Assembly: GCA_030280995.1 (NCBI GenBank)
Contig: JASXTE010000009.1
Span: 32,766,001 to 32,830,000, forward strand
From: Hemileia vastatrix
Taxonomy: Eukaryota > Basidiomycota > Pucciniomycetes > Pucciniales > Zaghouaniaceae
DNA: 64,000 bases
Reading direction: 5' to 3'
Position 1 is the first letter of the stretch, and each line of letters starts with the position of its first letter. A program made the translations under genes and the position numbers. Below are positions 21,442 to 34,030 of the stretch, piece by piece. The notes beneath the pieces are model-generated. The model was not told where the DNA came from, did no database searches, and saw only the letters and a program-made list of their open reading frames with translations.

Positions 21442-24400
21442 ATGAGGTGTATCGCATTACTATTTCAATTAGCTATTACATTAAAATTATCGAATTTTTC
21501 AAGAGCACAAGAGGTGACAGGAAATGATCATCGACTGGAAAAACGATTTGCAAGTATGCTCAGTAGTCTGGGGGGTTCAGGAGGTAAAACAAGTGGACCT
21601 AAAGGACCGCAACAAGACGCTTCTGCGCCTCTTAGACCAGAATGTAAAATTGAACCCCTCACCCCAGAAACTTGGCAAAAACTTAAGCTTGATGATTATT
21701 TAAAAAATTATCCTGGCGGAAAAAACATGACATTAGCTGTAAGTGGTCAAAAAAAATTTTTATTCCTTGTTTCTTTTCTGTTCATTTTTTCATTTTTTTC
21801 ATTTTTTTTCGTTTTCATTTTTGTTTTTCATTTCATTTTTTTTTTTTGAGTGGGGGGGGGCGGTAGGAGTGAGAGAGGAGTGAAATTCAAATGGAAAAAT
21901 ATATATTGAAGAAACTAAGAGCCTTATCAAGGCAAATTTTTAAATGGATAATACATGAATAAAGCAAAAGATATTGAAACTGATTTTTTTGATTTTTGAT
22001 TAATATTTGGGATGACTTATGTTCATGACCAGCAATTCGCAGCTGCTAAGAATGCCAGTAATTTTGCTTGTGGAATTGGAAATAAATGCAATATAGGACA
22101 AGTAAGTTAATCTTGTTCAAATTTGTTAATTTAACCAATGACAACTACTTATATATCGGGACCCGTTAATTAAAAAAACCCCCTTCTTCTTTCCCCTAAC
22201 CCCCACCCACCCACCAACTCTAAAAAAATAGCCTTGTTATCCGGTGTCACTTCCGGATTGGTATGTGTTGTTTGCCGCTCAACAATGGAATTATCAGATG
22301 AATGCCTTGGCAAATGCTTTATCAGATGCGCTTCACTTTGTTCAAGGTGCGTGGAAAGTTAAGACAGGAATAGTACAATTTGAACACCTTTATCTCTTTT
22401 TCTCTTTGACCTTCGAAATTGACATGATTTGTTTATAACTGGCATTTTTTGTTAATGTCTTTAATAAAATGCCCTAATATCTATTATAACTCGAAATTTG
22501 CAATCTAAAGCAACAATATCGGTTATCTTAACTGCACTGTATGTAAACTGAAATTTCTTCTCTTAATTTGCTTTATGAGTATAGCGGTTTTTGGATGAAA
22601 AAGAAGTGTGTAAAACAGCGAATAACTCAAGTGTCTATGGGGTTTTCAATTTGTTTTAGATTTCCACCTCGGGATGTCGCGGGAAAGGAACATTTCAAAA
22701 TAGATTTTGGAGTTAATGGTGCTTTTATGATGGTGTCGAATGCTGTGACTTTAGACATAAGTTCAATGTTTAATTCGTTTATGGGTCCCTGGGGTATATT
22801 TTTCACCGTTCTAAACAATCTTGGTTCAGTAGCAATGGAATGGTTTACACTTGCTGCGAAAGAACCACCACCTGATAAAAGGGACGCTTTTGGGCAGGTT
22901 TGCAACTTTCTTTTATTCTTTTTCCTTTTTAACTTTTGTTATTCTTTTTTTTTCTTTTTTTTCTGCACATATCACTTTCGCTTGGGGTACTAGTAGAATT
23001 AAGCATTATGAAGCTCTTTACTGATGAGAGACTCTCACATTTTTTCTTCCTATTTCTCTGAAATCAAACATTAAACCACCAAAAATGGGTGCTGAATTTT
23101 TCATGCGAGGAAATTCCTTTTTATTCGTTTAAAATTTAAATGTGGAAAGTGGGCATATTTAGAAAAGCAACTTGGTCTTTATGAAAAGGGACTCATTAGT
23201 GCAGTATCAAACGTAACTGCTGATTTTATGGAAGCAGGTATAAGCACTGAAAAAGGAATGTATGGTGCACTGAGAAACGGAACGTTTATGAAACCAATCG
23301 AGTCGATATATCAGCCGGAGATCCAAGATAATCTTAAAAACGTAACAATGGTGCTTGCTATAGTTCAGGTGTTGAAATCAATTGTTAGTCAATTTTCCTC
23401 GAGTTTCTCCTAGATCTCAGATACAAGAAGTTGGGTTGATTGAGAGAGGAGGAAAATAAAAGTGAAACTTGCATGAGAATATACAATTAAGAAATATGCC
23501 GTTTCAATGTGAGATGAACTGGGGCTTCACTGACTATAATCTAACTATTTAAATCTTTTTCTCTGTTTTCACTTTTTTAAAAAAAACTTATCTTCATCAA
23601 ATATCTTCATAAGGATTCATTTGTAACAATCGGTAGCGTAAGTCAAACAATCTCTCGTCTAATAACTTATGACTCCGGTTTTGACAAGCATACCTGTTCT
23701 ATTCATTGTGTTCTTAACTTCTTTTACTCAATTATATAGGATGTATGCAATGGAAGGGGCAAGAATGGTGCTTGGGAGGGCGAAGATGTGCTTTCATATT
23801 GCGACACCAATGGGACGTAAGTATAAGTATTCTGACTCTAATCTGCTAAGTGCTTTGACCATTTGATCAAGGGAATGAATGTATCTTTGTTTTCTTTTAA
23901 TTCTGCAAATATTTTTTTGCTGCTTTGATGTGCTCTATTATAGTATGTTCAACATCATTCGGGTTGAAGAGGGAAAAGAAAATCACATATTCCCATCTGC
24001 GTTTACACTGGACGAAAGATTCGGTTATTCGACTCAGTTCCTAACTAATGCGTCCTGGTCATGTCAGCAGAACCATCCGGGCGAGATAGGCTATTTTCCA
24101 TATGTTAACAAGTTGAGAAACTATCATTTTTTTATTATCTCATTTTTGTTAAGAAAATCCGCAAGCGTGGAGCGAAACCCTTTCTCTTAGCTAACTTCAA
24201 TTTAGTTAAGCCTTATTTCTTGGCAAATCTGAATTGAAGTTAGCTAAATAAAAGAGTTTCTCTTGACACCTGTGCATGCTCTCATCTACTGGGTGCATAA
24301 AAACTCAACGTTTTATTTTATTTGTTTATTAGAACCCTTCCCATGGATCCTTCAGCTGATTGTATAGTAAATTTACGTAAGTTTTTTATTATTTATTATT

Positions 24401-24692
24401 TCTTTTTTTTTCCAAATTAGACGGCCCAGCACCAGGCTTTGAAAAAGGGAAAGGATTAGCTAATGTCAAATTATTTAATTTACAATTAATGGCCAGCTGT
24501 TTGTGATCTTCGGGATGAAAGTAGGTGCACAAGACTTATTAAACCTATTTTTAACACCCCTAAACTTGTTTCTAACTTCACATGATAGGCATAGCTAACT
24601 ATTTTTTTTTTCAACGCCGAACAGAAATCAAACACGATTGGAGGAGCCACGGGTTGGTTGAGGCTTGTCGGAGAGCTGGATTGCCTTTATGA
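21442..24692 (+). CDS. Secreted protein resembling the fungal DUF7872 family, 11 exons, intact
   Basis: Exons: 21442-21738, 22033-22101, 22232-22350, 22660-22897, 23150-23383, 23614-23637, 23740-23816, 23944-24111, 24333-24376, 24497-24520 and 24625-24692. Together they are 1362 nt, in frame throughout, for 453 residues. A hydrophobic N-terminus (MRCIALLFQLAITLKL) looks like a signal peptide, followed by LEKR, a KEX2-type cleavage site near residue 36. Family-like blocks in order: LTPETWQKLKLDDYLKNYPG, NFACGIGNKCNIGQ, PDWYVLFAAQQWN, DVCNGRGKNGAW with LSYCDTNGT, ASWSCQQNHPGEIGY, CIVNLPVCDLRDE and a C-terminal EACRRAGLPL. Internal hydrophobic stretches suggest membrane contact. The exon 3 donor (GTGGAA) and exon 5 acceptor are the least certain junctions. 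The family name is recalled, not searched. Function is unknown. Confidence 0.8.
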
Positions 24693-25035
24693 GAATAGGA
24701 AAAAAGGTTTCATTTGAAAGCTCAGTGGCTGAATAATAATAGAGAGATGGAAAATAATGTGGGCATCATAAGGTTGCAATTGGGCAACGGAAACACAATT
24801 GAAGCTCTACCATTTAATATTTTATATGGTGATTACTGCATGAATCAATATTCTTCTTGCAGACTGAAATGTCAAAAGAATAATTGAGAACAATTTAAAA
24901 TGCTAAAATCAATGTATTTCGATGTCTTCATCAGTTGTAATACAGGTGTTTATATATGTTATAGTGAAAGTTAGGTTAAGTTAGGTTTCACGGCAAGTGT
25001 ATGTAATTAGTGTGCCACGACCCACGTGGCCATTC

Positions 25036-25211
25036 TGTAGCACGGTGTCAGCCTGTAGAACTCTGGAAAGAACCAATAACTTCATTACTTTACCTGTAGC
25101 ACGGTGTCAGCCTGTAGAACTCCGGAAAGAACCGGAGAACAGGGGACGCCGCGACTACAGACTATATACATTTGCACACATAACTAAGTACATAGTCCTA
25201 GTGAATTAACA
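25036..25211 (-). repeat. 3' LTR of the older copia
   Basis: Contains two internal copies of a unit beginning TGTAGCACGGTGTCAGCC (25036 and about 25096). The purine tract (reversed: AAGTCGGGGGA) lies just inside, at 25212-25222. Confidence 0.85.
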
Positions 25212-25402
25212 TCCCCCGACTTAGTAATGAAAAATTATACTGATATCCCCCCCATGCAAACATAACCAACTCCAAAATGGAAAAGATAAAAGAAAAATAA
25301 AATGAGATGAAATGAGGAAAATAAGAGAAATAAAAGACAAAGAAAAGAGGAGAAAAAAAAAGGAAAAAAGAAAGAATAGAAGATAAGAGAAGCACAACCC
25401 CT

Positions 25403-28400
25403 TCACCACACACAGACATCTTTCCTCCTAAGCATAGTCAGAGATGGACCCAGTGATTTTGTGAGGATATCTGCACGCATTTGAGCAGTGGGAACCCATT
25501 CTAACGTAGCTTTTTTCAGAAAGAGTTGTTCATTGACAATATAGAAACACCTATCCACATGTTGTGTCCTCTTGTTTCCAGGATTATCTTTTGCATTTGC
25601 TATAGCCCCTTTGTTGTCACAGAAGATCTTGATTGGGGGGATATCAGGAAATATATCCTTGAGATGATTTGAAATCCAAATGGCATCGTTCATACCACCA
25701 CCAAGTGCCATGTATTCAGCAGTGCATGAGGAATCACTTGCAGTCAACTGGCACCTTGAAGTCCACACAATTGGACAAGAGTTAAGGAGGAGGAGATGTC
25801 AACTTTGGGCTCTTGAGAATTCTTTGTTGTTCCAAGTGGAATCAGAGAAAGATAGGAGTTCAAGTGGTGAATTTCTGTTGGGATGAATCTGGAGACAGAG
25901 GGTGGTGGTATGTTAGACATATCTGAGTAAGTGGTTGAGAGCAATCCAGTGGGTGGCAGTAGGTTTGGATGAGAAGCGTGCTAGGAACTTGACAGGGAAG
26001 GACATATCTGGCCTGGTTGCTACTGCCACATAACTGAGAGCACCAAGAATTGAGAGATATTTAGTTGTATCAATAGCTACCTCATCATCCTTGGCTGTAG
26101 TGATTTCTAGATTGTTTGGTAGGGGTGATCTCATGGTCAATCCAGAGGGGTTATGAGTCTGCAGAATCTTTTCAATGAGCTGAAAATTGTGCAGATCAAA
26201 ACCTTCTGGAACTTCTTTGATAGCAACACCTACATTAACATCTACATTATCATTCAACTTTACCTTCAAACTACCATCCAAACCATCCACCAATTCCTTC
26301 AATACCTCCTCACTACTTCCAGTCACTATACCATCATTGACATGAATCCATATCACACCCAAATGTCCCTTCTTCCTAAGAACATAGAAACTCTTATCAT
26401 ACTGACTTGCCTTGTACCCCAGAGCATCCAATTTTATGGCTATGTGAAGCCACCAGCATCTTGCCGATTGCTTTGTACCATAGAGGGCTTTCTTCAACCG
26501 GAATGCATTACCAATGGCCTGTAGCTGGTAACCTTCAGGAGGGCGTACCCAGATTGCTTTATCAATTGGGCTATGAAGGTAAGCAGCTGTGACATCAAAA
26601 GATTTTACAGGCCATTTGTGATAAGCAGCTAAAGTGAGAAGAATGCATTGTGAAGCAAAAGTGGCAGTTGGGGCAAAAGTGTCAGTAAGATCAATACCAT
26701 ACTGTTGTAAAAAACATTTTGCTACATATTGTGCTTTGTAGGTTGGGGATTGAGATAAAGGGTTTTTGATGGTGAAGACCCATTTTGCATTGGTGAGCTT
26801 GGCACAAGGAGGAAGTTTTTCTTTATACTATACATCCATATCTTTCATGTTCAACAGTTCCCTTTTGCATGCTTGGTCCCACTTACGGCTTTCAGGTGAG
26901 AGCATAGCTTGCAAATGGGTTCTGGGGATGATGGATGATTGGGATAAAACTTTTTTTACTGTTTCATGTATGGCTTTTTCCTGAGAAAGAAGAGTCTTTT
27001 CATCTTTGAAATTGCCTAATTTCACATTGTTGAGAATAAGATCAATAGAACCTTTGGATGGTGGTGGTTGGTATGCAGCTTTGTGAGCATGAAGTTGGTC
27101 ACCAGGGAAACAGCCATAGCAGATTTGAAAAAGGAGTTTGAATCTGGGTGCCAGAAAATCCAACCTGTATTATTTAAATAATAACCTACACACTTACAAA
27201 CCAAAGCACGTCAGTACAGTTTGCATCTGGTTTCTTTAAGGATATGGACATAAGCTGTTTCATCAAATATTCTGAGGTTGGAGTAAGTTGGGTCACAGTT
27301 GTACATGAGTTTCAGGGGGGTTTTGTCACCAGTCTTAACATTGGGGAGCCAGTTGTGAAAATGTGCTGCCCATTTGTAAGCCAGGCCCCAGAAGCATTCA
27401 GGTAGTTCACTTGCTTGTAAAATTGACCTGGAAATGTCACCAACTGTTCTGTTGAAGCGTTCAGCTGATCCATTTTTTTCATGGTGGCGAGTAAAAGTAA
27501 TTTCATGAGTAGCAATAATGTCAGCCATGATCTGAGCCATCTGTTTAATGTGCATTTCCCCCCCATAGGTTCTTAATGCTTGTAATTTCTTACCAGTAAC
27601 ATTTTCTAGCTTTTTATAAAAGGTAACAAAAGCAGTTGTGGCCTCAGATTTGGAATTGAGCAGAAATACCTCACCATAGGAAGTTGAACTTTCCCTGAAA
27701 ATTGCAGCCCATCTTGCCCCATGAACAGTAGGATTCAAAGGACCAACTAGGTCTCCAACAATAAGGCCCATCAAAGATTCAGGTCTTGATTCTTGTGTAG
27801 CTGACGGTTTCCTGGTACTTTTTTCTATCAAGCAATCTTCACAGTCAATCTTACCTGGTGGCATAGAAAGGGGCAAGCCAGTACCAATTCTAGCTCTGAT
27901 GATAGTTCTAATTGTGTTTTAACTGGTATGGCCAAGCCTTCTATGCCAGTTTATGAGGGAGCCTTTGGCAGCAGGGGGTTGGTTGATGTTTTCATTCTTT
28001 TTAACAGTAAGTAGGAGTGAAGGATGCAAGGAATAGTGGTAAGAGGAAACATTAATTTGATTGCAGTCACTAAACCTTATTACATCTAAGATCCAGTGTT
28101 TCCTTGTACTTTCCAACCATCCTGTCATAATCAGACCATCTCTAAAATAAATCCCTGAGTTCTTGTCTTCAGAACATAAACCAAAACAAAAACCACTGTC
28201 CACCAAATCAAAAAGAGAAATAAGAGTAGTTCTAACATCAGGACAGTAAAAAACATTGGTAATAGTAACAACTGTCCCATTTCCTTTTATTTTCAGGTCC
28301 CCTATAGCAGTAATAAATGAGTAAGGACAGTTAGTTGCTACTTTGATAGAGATTGAAATTTTAAGAGGTCTGAAATTGCTAAGAAGGCTCACATTTTGAG

Positions 28401-29552
28401 TGACATGATGGGTGGCACCAGAATCCAATATTACCACATTCCCTGCAAGTGTTTCAGGTGACTACCCTGCACTGTTCAGATCAATTTGTTCCATCTGTTC
28501 ATACAAGGCCTCCACATTTTCCTCAAAGATAGTGACTTCATCTGCTTCAATATGTACATCTCTTGCTCTAAAGGGGCGACATTGTGGTCACTTGGAAGGG
28601 ATGTGAATTGGTTTGTTTATTGCATTTTGATCAGATGAAAGGGTTGTAGCCCGTTCTCTCATGAGGTAGAGTCTTTCAGAAAAGTTGGATGTGTTGAGGT
28701 TGTAGGGACATTGAGTAAAAAGATGAGCTGTTGATTTGCATTCATGGAATTGTCTTTGAGCACCAGGGGGTCTGTAAGAGTCTGTTTGAAATTCGGGGTG
28801 AGTTGCGGCATTAAAGATGGGTTCAGTTGACAAAGACGCAGTAGGAGTTTCTGAAACAAAATCTCTATCTGCCCTGTTTTGAGTCAATGATGGCATGAGT
28901 TGGCCAAAATAATAAAAAGTGACTGATTTTGAGTCAGCACAGTTATCCAGAGAAACACAGAGATCAACATAAAGGTCCTTAAGAGATGATGGCAATAAGG
29001 TGTGTGACATTAATGCTTTGAAGATTTTATGATCAAAGACAATTTTTTGACATTCAATTGCTTCAAAATATTTGTTGAATGCTTCCAGATACTCACTGTG
29101 GCACTTAAACTGATTTAGTTTCAGATTGATGAAATTGAAAATTGCCATCATTTTGGAGGTATGGTTAGATCTAGAGAATTTGTTGCTAATATGAAGGTAG
29201 GTTTGGTAAGCTTTCCAGTCTGTAGATATCTCATGATGCAAGTTGGGAGATATTGAGTGTAGAAGAATAAGATGTGTTAATCTGTCTTCATAATCATCAG
29301 GACCAGTGCCATCGTTTGTTGCATACACTATTTTGCCAACAAAGTCTTTGATCAAAGCCATCACATTGATGTGCCAGAATCCTCAAGAGCTGGGATGGAT
29401 TTGGTAAATTCAATTATATTTCTTAAGGTTCTCTTTCTTTCACTCATTCTAACTGATTGTGGGGGTTGTGTAAGGTGAGGTAGGACATTCCTACAGAAAA
29501 GGGAAGATGAATGTGGCTGCATTTTAGCTGGTGGTGTAGTGGGGTTTGACAT
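25403..29552 (-). pseudogene. Decayed copia gag-pol
   Basis: Read from 29552 leftwards. Gag is at 29552-28588, with a frame change near 29362 and a Cys/His remnant HECKSTAHLFTQC. Protease (ILDSGATHHVTQN) is at 28437-27919 and ends in the integrase finger start INWHRRLGHTS. The integrase core is at 27876-27211 (GDLVGP, RTYGGE, GSAERFNRTV); its second catalytic Asp is replaced by Tyr in RTYGGE. RT fragments are at 26497-25913 with KKALYGTKQSARCW, and the catalytic pair reads HVNDG, losing an Asp. RNase H is at 25768-25403, with CTAEYMALGGG and ADILTKSLG. Several frames and stops separate the parts, so the copy is dead. Confidence 0.88.
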
Positions 29553-30009
29553 TGCACCAGAGTCAAAAGAAAGTTACCCAATTGCACAAGTAATATAATC
29601 AATTGGGGTAGGCACAGGGTTAATATGGGGGATAGAAGAAGATGGGGGGGCCTGTGTGTAGCAAGCCAAGTTTTTAGGGGTATGCACAGCAGGGCTAGGG
29701 GTAGTAGGGTGTATAGGGATATTCTTAGTAGGGCTAGGGGTATTTAGGGGTAGATCTCTTGAGGTATATTCCTGTGTTGAATGGACAGTTGGATTATAGG
29801 GAAGTTGATTGAGAGTCTTGATACCGATTCTCCAAGCTCTTGGTTGGAGATGGATTGGGTAAGTTTTTTACCAGAGTGGGATAATAATGGTAAGTCTTTT
29901 TCAGACATTCGCTGGGGGTTTTTTTGGCTACTAGCCCTCGTAGAGTTTCTAACACAAGTGGAGTTTTTTATGGCTAACATTTCATTGCCCCCGGGCAAAG
30001 CCCATAAAC

Positions 30010-30185
30010 TGTAGCATGTTTTCAGCCTGTAGAGCTCTGGAAAGAACTAATAACTTCATTAATTTACCTGTAGCACGGTGTCAGCCTGTAGAACTCCGTA
30101 AAGAACCAGAGAACAGGGGGCGCCGCGACTAAAGACTATATACATTTGCACACAAAAATAAGTACATAGTCCTAGTGACTTAAGA
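30010..30185 (-). repeat. 5' LTR of the older copia, with adjacent primer site
   Basis: Pairs with 25036-25211 at the same length. Just inside, at 29992-30009 on the minus strand, GTTTATGGGCTTTGCCCG is the likely half-tRNA-type primer site. The leader from 29560 to 29990 has no supported gene. Confidence 0.83.
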
Positions 30186-30419
30186 CTTTCCTCATTCATA
30201 CCAAAGAGTGGAACAGGCCAGGATAATTAGTTACTGGGTTTTTGGGTAAAGGCACAATAGGTTATGGGCATATAAACCAGTTAGCGCACCAGTTGTATAA
30301 TTATATCTTGCTTGTCTTTTTTTTATCTGTCTTGCCTGCTTCCAAAACACCTCACCTACTACTCTCCTGTATTTTCACCACCCAATCCCAATGCTGATCA
30401 CACTCTAAAGATTTATCTA

Positions 30420-30800
30420 TATGCTTTCACAGCATGTCAAATCCCTTATCCTACTCTTCTGAGACTTTTCAGGCTTCTGACTCCAAGGGCAAATCCCATG
30501 ATTCTCCTCCAGATTTAACTGACATAAGTGTTCAAAAAGGTCAACCTGAACTTTTCAATACCATTTTTTAGGAAAATAAACTCTATAAAATGGTCAAGAA
30601 GATATAAATCTTCTGCAAGAATAGTGTAATTTTGTCAGAAGATGGTTTGAATTTTAACATCTGGAATTTAAATCTGGAACATACTCTAAGTACTTTCTTT
30701 TTAAATGAAAACTAATTAACTGGGTAAGTTCCCAGAGAGTTATTTGATGCTGCAGAAGATCCTATAGTGCTATCTATAGGCCTTGACGAAGGGAGTTGGA
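30420..30800 (+). pseudogene. Possible decayed gag-like remnant
   Basis: A frame with several stops reads LTDISVQKGQPELFNT, then ILSEDGLNFNIWNLNLEHTL, which resembles the L-x-x-DG-x-NF-x-x-W motif near the N-terminus of copia-type Gags, and then DPIVLSIGLDEGSWRK, shared with module A near 12740. Too damaged for a firm family call. Confidence 0.3.
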
Positions 30801-32480
30801 GAAAAACTAGATAGAAAAACCCCTGTCCCTTTGAGAAAAACCAGGTGAGATTAATTTGCTACAGAAAATTAGAGCCAGTTACAATAAACATTCCAAAAAA
30901 CTTCTTGAATGCTTAACAAGCCAATTCAGAAGCCAATAGCAGACCACTGAGAACCAGAGAACCAAAACCTTAAATGTACAGAAAATCCACACCAGAAACC
31001 AGAGACACAGTGCACTAGTTGCACAGAAAACTGCAATAATACTTCATGCAGGTTGAAAAGCAAATGGTTGTATGATAAATAAAGTTTCCCCAAACTGTCT
31101 TATTCAGTTTTAACACACAGATTCCCATCTAAAAATATATGCTACAGAAAGGAATTTGAAAATTCAGAAAGCCAAATTGCATAAAAGCCCTCTATAAACA
31201 CTCCCCAACATGCTATGACTGAGGTGGCTGGTCCCCCTGAAGCCATAAAACCACTAGAAACAACTAAGAAACCATAAAACAACAGAAAAAACCTTAAACC
31301 TTAAAATATGATAAATATCATTAAGAAATAAAACATAGAGAAAAACCGGAGCTATCCAATTATAAAAGCCTCATCCCTGTAGCTTAAATATTTAGCCTGT
31401 GGATCCAGAAAAACACTATAAACAGAAATTGATGCCATTTAGGACATCATCAGAAAGTACCAAACTATACAAAAAAGGCCCCAGCCAATGTTAAATGACC
31501 ACATCCTCCCTCCAAATAAGAATGCCCAAATTCTTCCTTCTTCAACAACCACCATGTTAGAACATCTTTTAAAATAAACCCCTGAGATGGGTCCATGTCA
31601 ATACTGTATTGATCAAAACCTTATCTGTACCAAAACACCTCCAGCTCATCCATACAGAACTTCTTGTGATGGTTTCTATTCCAGAAAGAATTCTTGCTGC
31701 AGACTTGGTCCCTTATCCTCTTCATCAACTTCATCTACACCTCAACCTGGTCCATCTTCCAACAGAACCACAAGATCTAGTTTTCCATCCTGATACCCAG
31801 ATTAATCAACAAAATACATCCTTCCAAAATAAGTTCCAACACCATTAAAAACACTAGTTCCAGAAAAGCTGGTCCTTCTGATGGTAAAACCAATATTTCT
31901 CCATATTGAATTTAAAACCACTGACTTTCCAGTTCATCCCCATCCAGAAAGTGATGATGACAATGTGGAAACCATTGAAACACTAACACCCAATCATTCT
32001 TCCACCATAAAGGCCAAATTTCAACAATAGTATTCTCAACAAAAACATCTCATACTAAATTACTTCAAATCCACTCATGCTAAAGATACACAGGATATTT
32101 AGAAAAGAAGACACCTCAGCCACCAGATTAAAGCTAATTCTGAATAATTAGTTCCATCTCTTGATTCTCTTCTGTAATTTTATTCTTGACTTAGAAATTA
32201 AAAAAAATTGACCACTTTTCAGACTTCCTGAATGAAGCCAACCTAAAAAAATCCCTCAGTTTAAAGTCTTGGGGAACTCATCCTCAGTTTAAAGTCTTGG
32301 GGGACTAACAGCTCTCATTTTATGGTCTTGGGGGACTCAAAACCATCAGTTTCTAGTCTTGGGGGACTCAAAATATAAATCAAAAAGACAGAACCAGAGA
32401 TCAAACCATTAAATAATCAAAGAAGCAAGCTAAAATTATGGGGTAACTATTCTAAAGAACTGCAAGATCATCACACCAGG
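30757..32480 (+). repeat. Module copy B: decayed inverted copy of 10600-12760
   Basis: The order on the plus strand matches module A on the minus strand: CCTATAG...CTATAGGCCTTGAC, CCCTGTCCCTTTGAGAAAAACC, a counterpart of the GC-rich island with GC lost, a Cys-rich gene, CAGTTTAAAGTCTTGGGGGACT boxes (32255-32370), and half of the covarying hairpin (ATAGTTACCCC, reversed, near 32440). Copies A and B lie about 20 kb apart in opposite orientation. B is richer in A/T and in stop codons. Confidence 0.75.
31587..32155 (+). pseudogene. Decayed Cys-rich gag-like gene (copy B)
   Basis: From ATG at 31587 the frame reads GPCQYCIDQNLICTKTPP then YRTSCDGFYSRKNSCC, very close to the gene at 10961-11721 and again without the fifth cluster Cys. 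The frame ends early, at 31793. Further on, an intron-like GTAAAA...CAG at about 31880-31933 matches the copy A intron position. Exon 2 has stops (CAATAG, ATTTAG, AATAATTAG) where copy A has coding triplets. Confidence 0.75.
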
Positions 32481-32520
32481 GGGGAAAAAGTAGCACTTGT
32501 AGGCAAGTGTTGTTTGAGTA

Positions 32521-32590
32521 CTTGTGGACCAATTCTTGTTGGACCTGTGTACCAATTTTTGTTGGACCTGTAGACCAATATCATTTGGAC
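32521..32590. repeat. Three short tandem repeats of about 22 bp
   Basis: Copies of the type TTGTTGGACCTGTGTACCAA are arranged head to tail and diverge at the right end. From 32600 to 33650 I see only AT-rich, non-coding sequence. Confidence 0.55.
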
Positions 32591-33654
32591 ACATGTGGAA
32601 ACAAGATATGTCAAACAAAAACTTCCACTATAAGAAAATTTCAAGATTCATATGCATGCCAAGTTTTTCATACACTTATTTGCTGAAACCTCAATGAATA
32701 GTGGTTGATTAATCACCTCCAACATGTATTATATTAAATGGAATTTTTTTTGAAATATATAGAATAATAATTTATAGTTATATTTTTGAGAGATATAAAA
32801 CAGTCTATAGCTCCAAAAAATTAATTAATTCATGTGGATTGACAGCTTTTGAGATATTTCAAACAACAGGCTTACCTTATCCCATCTCATCCACAAACAA
32901 TGTTGATAAATGGGGAATGTTATCAGTGAATTCATCTGTAAATAGATATTTCTAATGTCAATTCCAAGACTACCTCCACAAATATATCTCATGAAATCAT
33001 TCTAATTTCATGAGAAGATAAAGGGTATTCTGATGTGGAAATATCCAGAACCTTATGTATGTGGTAGTTGGAGGGAAAATTGGATAATAACTACAAAATT
33101 AACTGAGAATTAGAAATGAGACAACCAACTTCAAATATATGTCAATAAAAATATTCAATAATAAAATATAAAAAAGGGAGGGTATATTGGAAACTCATTA
33201 AAAATATTTTCTTTGATGTAGAGAAGCCTTGAAAAGATATACCCAATATATTGAGGAAATAAATATATTAGGATATTCCAATGGAAAATTGAGGTAGAAT
33301 CAAAGGGAGGTAATTAAAAATATTCTGCAAGATAGCAAGAGGAAGTTTAACTAACACTTTATCTACCTACAGGTGAAATTATGGATTCAGAACCAGGTTG
33401 ACCAAGGAATTTTTTGAGAATTCCAAAATATGATTGATAAAGGCTTCCAACTATCTTAATATGAGAAGATTCCTTGCTCCTAATTGTAAGACTATGCTTT
33501 TAAGGAAAAGGAGTAACATGCTTCTTAAAGAAAGAATATTTAACTCTGATAAATGTACTGTCTGATTAAAGCAGACTGATGCAGAAAGGACCCTGGGATG
33601 AAATGGTTGATAGGATGATTTAAAATGATTTCACAAGATTGAGTGGTGATATAA

Positions 33655-34030
33655 TTTTATTTTCTCTTTTTTTATTTTTTTATTATATAATATTTAATTT
33701 AATGTGATTTAATTTAATTTAATTTAATTTAATTCGATTCTATTAAATCAAAACAAACTAATTATATTATATCATTATATCTTATTTCATCTTATTTTAT
33801 TTTACTCCATTTCATCATATTTTATTTGAACATACTATATTATATTATATTATATTATATTATAATTTAATTTAATTTAATTTAATTTAATTTAATTTAA
33901 TTTAATTTAATTTATTTAATTTTAATTTAATTTAATTTAATTTAATTTACTTTGATTTATTATATTTTATTATATTTTACTTTACTTTAACTTATATTCT
34001 TTTATTGTATAGTATTATATTTTATTAATT
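33655..34030. repeat. AT microsatellite tract
   Basis: Runs of (TTTAA)n around 33705-33735 and 33857-33950, with (TATAT)-type runs at 33830-33865. Simple sequence, probably expanded by slippage. Confidence 0.85.

Larger units (their letters stand above)
25036..30185 (-). mobile_element. Older, degenerate copia element
   Basis: LTRs of 176 bp each (25036-25211 and 30010-30185) flank broken gag and pol reading frames in the usual copia order on the minus strand. The flanking pentamers CATTC and CTTTC are a plausible decayed target duplication. I count about 14 differences between the LTRs, roughly 8 percent, so this insertion is much older than the copia at 14658. Confidence 0.88.
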
